Assembly (NCBI GenBank): GCA_022769085.1
Contig: JALEKO010000009.1
Location: forward strand, 1-57,162
Length of the DNA: 57,162 bases
Reading direction: 5' to 3'
From: Peptoniphilaceae bacterium
GTDB taxonomy: Bacteria; Bacillota; Clostridia; Tissierellales; Peptoniphilaceae
Made by a program: the position numbers and the translations under genes. Under the pieces are notes generated by a model that ran no database searches, had not been told where the DNA came from, and worked only from the letters and a program-made list of their open reading frames with translations. The stretch's first letter is position 1. Every line of letters begins with the position of its first letter. Below, one piece after another: positions 55,193 through 57,162 of this stretch.

Positions 55193-55724
55193 AAATTTGT
55201 ATATAAAAACTCTTGAACTTTCAGATGCTTATCTTTTAAAAAAATGGGGTCAGTTTAATGACCCTTATCTTTTAGGTTATAATTATTCAAATCTTTCAGA
55301 CTTTGAAATTGAGTTTTGGTATAAGACGATAAAGATACCAACAAAAAATTATTTTTCGGTTTTTACAAAAGAAGATAATAATTTTATAGGATTTATCGGT
55401 ATAAAAGAGATAAAATATTTTAGAAAAACTTCGAAATTAGGAATTGTATTTGATCCAAATTTTGTAAGTAAAGGATTTGGATATGAAGCAATGAAATCAT
55501 TTTTGTCAGTTTACTTTTTTGATTATAATTTTAGAGAAATGACTCTTGATGTAAATTTATTTAATACAAGAGCCATGAAACTTTATAAAAAATTAGGATT
55601 TGAAGTTTACGGGAAGAGTAATGAAATATTTGAAAATCAAGATGTTGAATTTGATGAAAGATATTTTTTATATAAATATGGAAAAATTTATTCGAAATTA
55701 TTAAAAATGAGAATTAGGAGGTAA
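55161..55724 (+). CDS. GNAT-family acetyltransferase (RimJ/RimL-like)
   Basis: The GNAT fold is indicated by LGIVFDPNFVSKGFGYEAMKSFL (acetyl-CoA pyrophosphate loop region) and DVNLFNTRAMKLYKKLGFEVYGKS, the typical C-terminal motif. It is close to RimJ/RimL protein or amino-acid acetyltransferases; the substrate is unknown. Its start is inside dnaB: ATG at 55161 or 55167, with only a weak AGAG, so exact start and coupling are uncertain. It sits between dnaB and dnaD. Confidence 0.88.
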   Translation: MTMKKLVTQTENLYIKTLELSDAYLLKKWGQFNDPYLLGYNYSNLSDFEIEFWYKTIKIPTKNYFSVFTKEDNNFIGFIGIKEIKYFRKTSKLGIVFDPNFVSKGFGYEAMKSFLSVYFFDYNFREMTLDVNLFNTRAMKLYKKLGFEVYGKSNEIFENQDVEFDERYFLYKYGKIYSKLLKMRIRR

Positions 55725-55728
55725 CTGT

Positions 55729-56487
55729 TTGAATTTTAAATTTCAAAAATTAAGCCTTGATATGGGAAGTACTCCTATAGAAAATATGTTTTTAAATATG
55801 TACCTTCCAATTGCAGGAGGAAATGAATTAAAGGTTTTTTTATCTATATATAAAAAAGCATATGAAAATGAAGATGTTGACCTTGAGAAAATAAGAAAAT
55901 TTCTAAAAATGGATAAAGAAGACTTTTATAATTCAATTGATTACTGGGTTAATGAAGGAATTTTAAAGAAAATAAAAAATTTTGATCAAGAAGAATATAT
56001 AGAAATAAAGTCTTTAAGGGAAGCTTATTTTGGAAAAGGTGAAGAAGAAACAAAGAGTGTGGGAAATAATAAAGATTTTTCTGATAGAACTTATGAGATG
56101 CATACAAAAATAGAACAAATAATTGATAGAAAACTTACTCCTGAAGATATGATAAGAATAATGGAAACTATGGATGAATTTGGAAGTGAGCCTGAACTAA
56201 TAGTTGAAGCATTTAAAGATGCAAAAGAAAAAAGCGGAAATGTTGATCCAAAATATGTTATGGGTTTTGTAAAGTCTTGGAGAGATCAGGGAATTCTTAC
56301 AGTAAAAGAACTTAATGAAAATAAAGAAAAAAATTTGGCAAGAAGAAAAAGTTCACCTAGAAAATATTATAAAAATAAATCTAATATCTACATTTCAGAA
56401 TCAAAAAGTTCAGTATTATCTAGAAAAGAGAGCGAAGAATTAAGAAAAAAAAGAATTGAACAGATATTTAAGGCGGGAAATAAATGA
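55729..56487 (+). CDS. dnaD: DnaD-domain replication protein
   Basis: The 252-residue protein has an N-terminal winged-helix part (about 15-80) and a C-terminal DnaD-like domain (TYEMHTKIEQIIDRKLTPEDMIRIMETMDEFGSEPELIVEAFKDA, about 120-165, and the FVKSWRDQGI segment). DnaD helps start replication and load helicase. The start is TTG at 55729 with AGGAGGTAACTG before it. It overlaps the dnaI start (ATGA), which fits a DnaD-DnaI helicase-loading unit. Confidence 0.9.
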   Translation: MNFKFQKLSLDMGSTPIENMFLNMYLPIAGGNELKVFLSIYKKAYENEDVDLEKIRKFLKMDKEDFYNSIDYWVNEGILKKIKNFDQEEYIEIKSLREAYFGKGEEETKSVGNNKDFSDRTYEMHTKIEQIIDRKLTPEDMIRIMETMDEFGSEPELIVEAFKDAKEKSGNVDPKYVMGFVKSWRDQGILTVKELNENKEKNLARRKSSPRKYYKNKSNIYISESKSSVLSRKESEELRKKRIEQIFKAGNK

Positions 56488-57162
56488 ATCCTCATCAAAA
56501 GGCTAGTCTAATACTTGAAAAAAGAAGGGCAACTTCTTTAGAAGAGCAGGAAAAAAGAATAAAAGAAATTTATGAAAAAATTCCTCAAATAAGACAAATT
56601 GATTTAATGATAAAAAAAATTGGATTTGACGGAGTAAATAAAGCTTTTAATGGAAAAAATTCTAAAGAGAATTTAAAAAAAATAGAAGAACTGAGTAATA
56701 GAAAAAAAGAAATTCTTCAGGAAAATGGCTATTCAAAAGACTATATGAAAAAAAAACCATTTTGCAAAATTTGTAATGATACAGGATTTGTTGGGACTAA
56801 AATTTGTTCGTGCCAAAAACAGATTATAATAGATGAAAGATATAACCAGAGTAATTTGAAAAACAAATTAAATAAAGAAAATTTTTCAAATTTTAAATTG
56901 AATTATTATGGAAAAAACATATATCAGTCAGAAGGCATATCACCATATGATAATATGTTACAGGTTTTAGAAGTTGTAAAAAAATATGTAAATGGATTTT
57001 CAAGACAAACTATTGATTTATACATATATGGTGATGTTGGTAGGGGAAAGACATTTCTTGTAAATTCTATTGCAAAAGAACTTATGGATAGAAATTTTTC
57101 GGTTTTGTATCAAACATCACAAAGACTTTTAATGTTTATGCACGATTATTATTATTCTTTTG
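56484..57162 (+). CDS. dnaI: Primosomal helicase loader DnaI/DnaC-like (partial, runs off right edge)
   Basis: The frame opens at ATG 56484, overlapping the dnaD stop, and runs for 226 codons to the edge. The N-terminal half is helical (residues 1-90), then a Cys cluster C-K-I-C...CSC (about 94-109) looks like a zinc site. An AAA+ domain follows with Walker A GDVGRGKT (about 180-187) and the expected QTSQRLLM. DnaI-type proteins load DnaB onto DNA. The remainder of the AAA+ domain is outside the window. Confidence 0.93.
   Translation, partial: MNPHQKASLILEKRRATSLEEQEKRIKEIYEKIPQIRQIDLMIKKIGFDGVNKAFNGKNSKENLKKIEELSNRKKEILQENGYSKDYMKKKPFCKICNDTGFVGTKICSCQKQIIIDERYNQSNLKNKLNKENFSNFKLNYYGKNIYQSEGISPYDNMLQVLEVVKKYVNGFSRQTIDLYIYGDVGRGKTFLVNSIAKELMDRNFSVLYQTSQRLLMFMHDYYYSF

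Noticed and set aside
1-57162. CRISPR arrays, insertion sequences, prophage or toxin-antitoxin systems
   Set aside because: I saw no regularly spaced repeats, transposase, integrase or phage genes. The hsd genes are the only mobile-type defence module visible.

Overview
The window is an AT-rich (roughly a quarter to 30% G+C by eye), gene-dense bacterial segment with Gram-positive (Firmicutes-type) organisation. Evidence for this is purine-rich Shine-Dalgarno sites at most genes, a pcrA-ligA-gatCAB operon, a yybS-gdpP-rplI-dnaB-dnaD-dnaI replication operon, and YtrA-type GntR/ABC and UPF0340 genes. Strict or near-strict anaerobiosis is suggested by the class III ribonucleotide reductase (nrdDG), an oxygen-sensitive type of acyl-CoA dehydratase activase and formate-tetrahydrofolate ligase. 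A low-GC anaerobic coccus of the Peptoniphilaceae/Tissierellia (Parvimonas-like) is my best guess. That is inference from gene content, not a database match.

Layout. 1-4806 (minus): a type I restriction-modification cassette, hsdR-hsdM-hsdS, with hsdS running off the left edge. 4807-5211: an AT-rich gap with inverted repeats and the gatB terminator. 5212-12539 (minus): pcrA-ligA-gatC-gatA-gatB. 12792-12867 (minus): tRNA-Thr(CGU) with a clear promoter and terminator. 12934-16219 (plus): an unknown membrane protein, fhs and a YerC-type TrpR-like regulator. 16266-22859 (minus): a two-domain PPK2 kinase, then the malQ-glgP-ZIP transporter-hotdog thioesterase operon. 23002-26350 (plus): ddl-murF-PfkB-type kinase. 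26427-32824 (minus): UPF0340, then an operon of a giant FtsX-like permease, a DUF3783-like protein, uridine phosphorylase and an unlisted 42-residue membrane peptide. 32959-34405 (plus): cysK-cysE. 34517-34822 (minus): a small unknown. 34983-38812 (plus): a Na/Pi cotransporter with PhoU domain, a basic unknown protein and an acidic protein made of about seven repeats. 38911-39753 (minus): a HAD phosphatase. 39813-45130 (plus): a TIGR01212-type radical SAM gene whose N-terminus is out of frame, and a 1427-residue double activase. 45177-46931 (minus): a GntR-ABC-permease operon with its operator. 47186-49905 (plus): nrdDG behind two NrdR boxes. 50000-57162 (plus): a small lipoprotein and the yybS-gdpP-rplI-dnaB-GNAT-dnaD-dnaI operon, with dnaI cut by the right edge.

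Most genes are ordinary housekeeping. The points most worth a second look are: the acidic seven-repeat protein and its basic partner (36584-38812); the PfkB-family kinase with altered substrate and anion-hole motifs (25430-26350); the A6-tract frame break and possible leaderless start of the radical SAM gene (39813-39878); the 1368-residue permease with a coiled coil of about 560 residues and no adjacent ATPase; the duplicated segment inside hsdS; and the tandem NrdR boxes upstream of nrdD. I did not find a convincing wholly new defence or mobile system.
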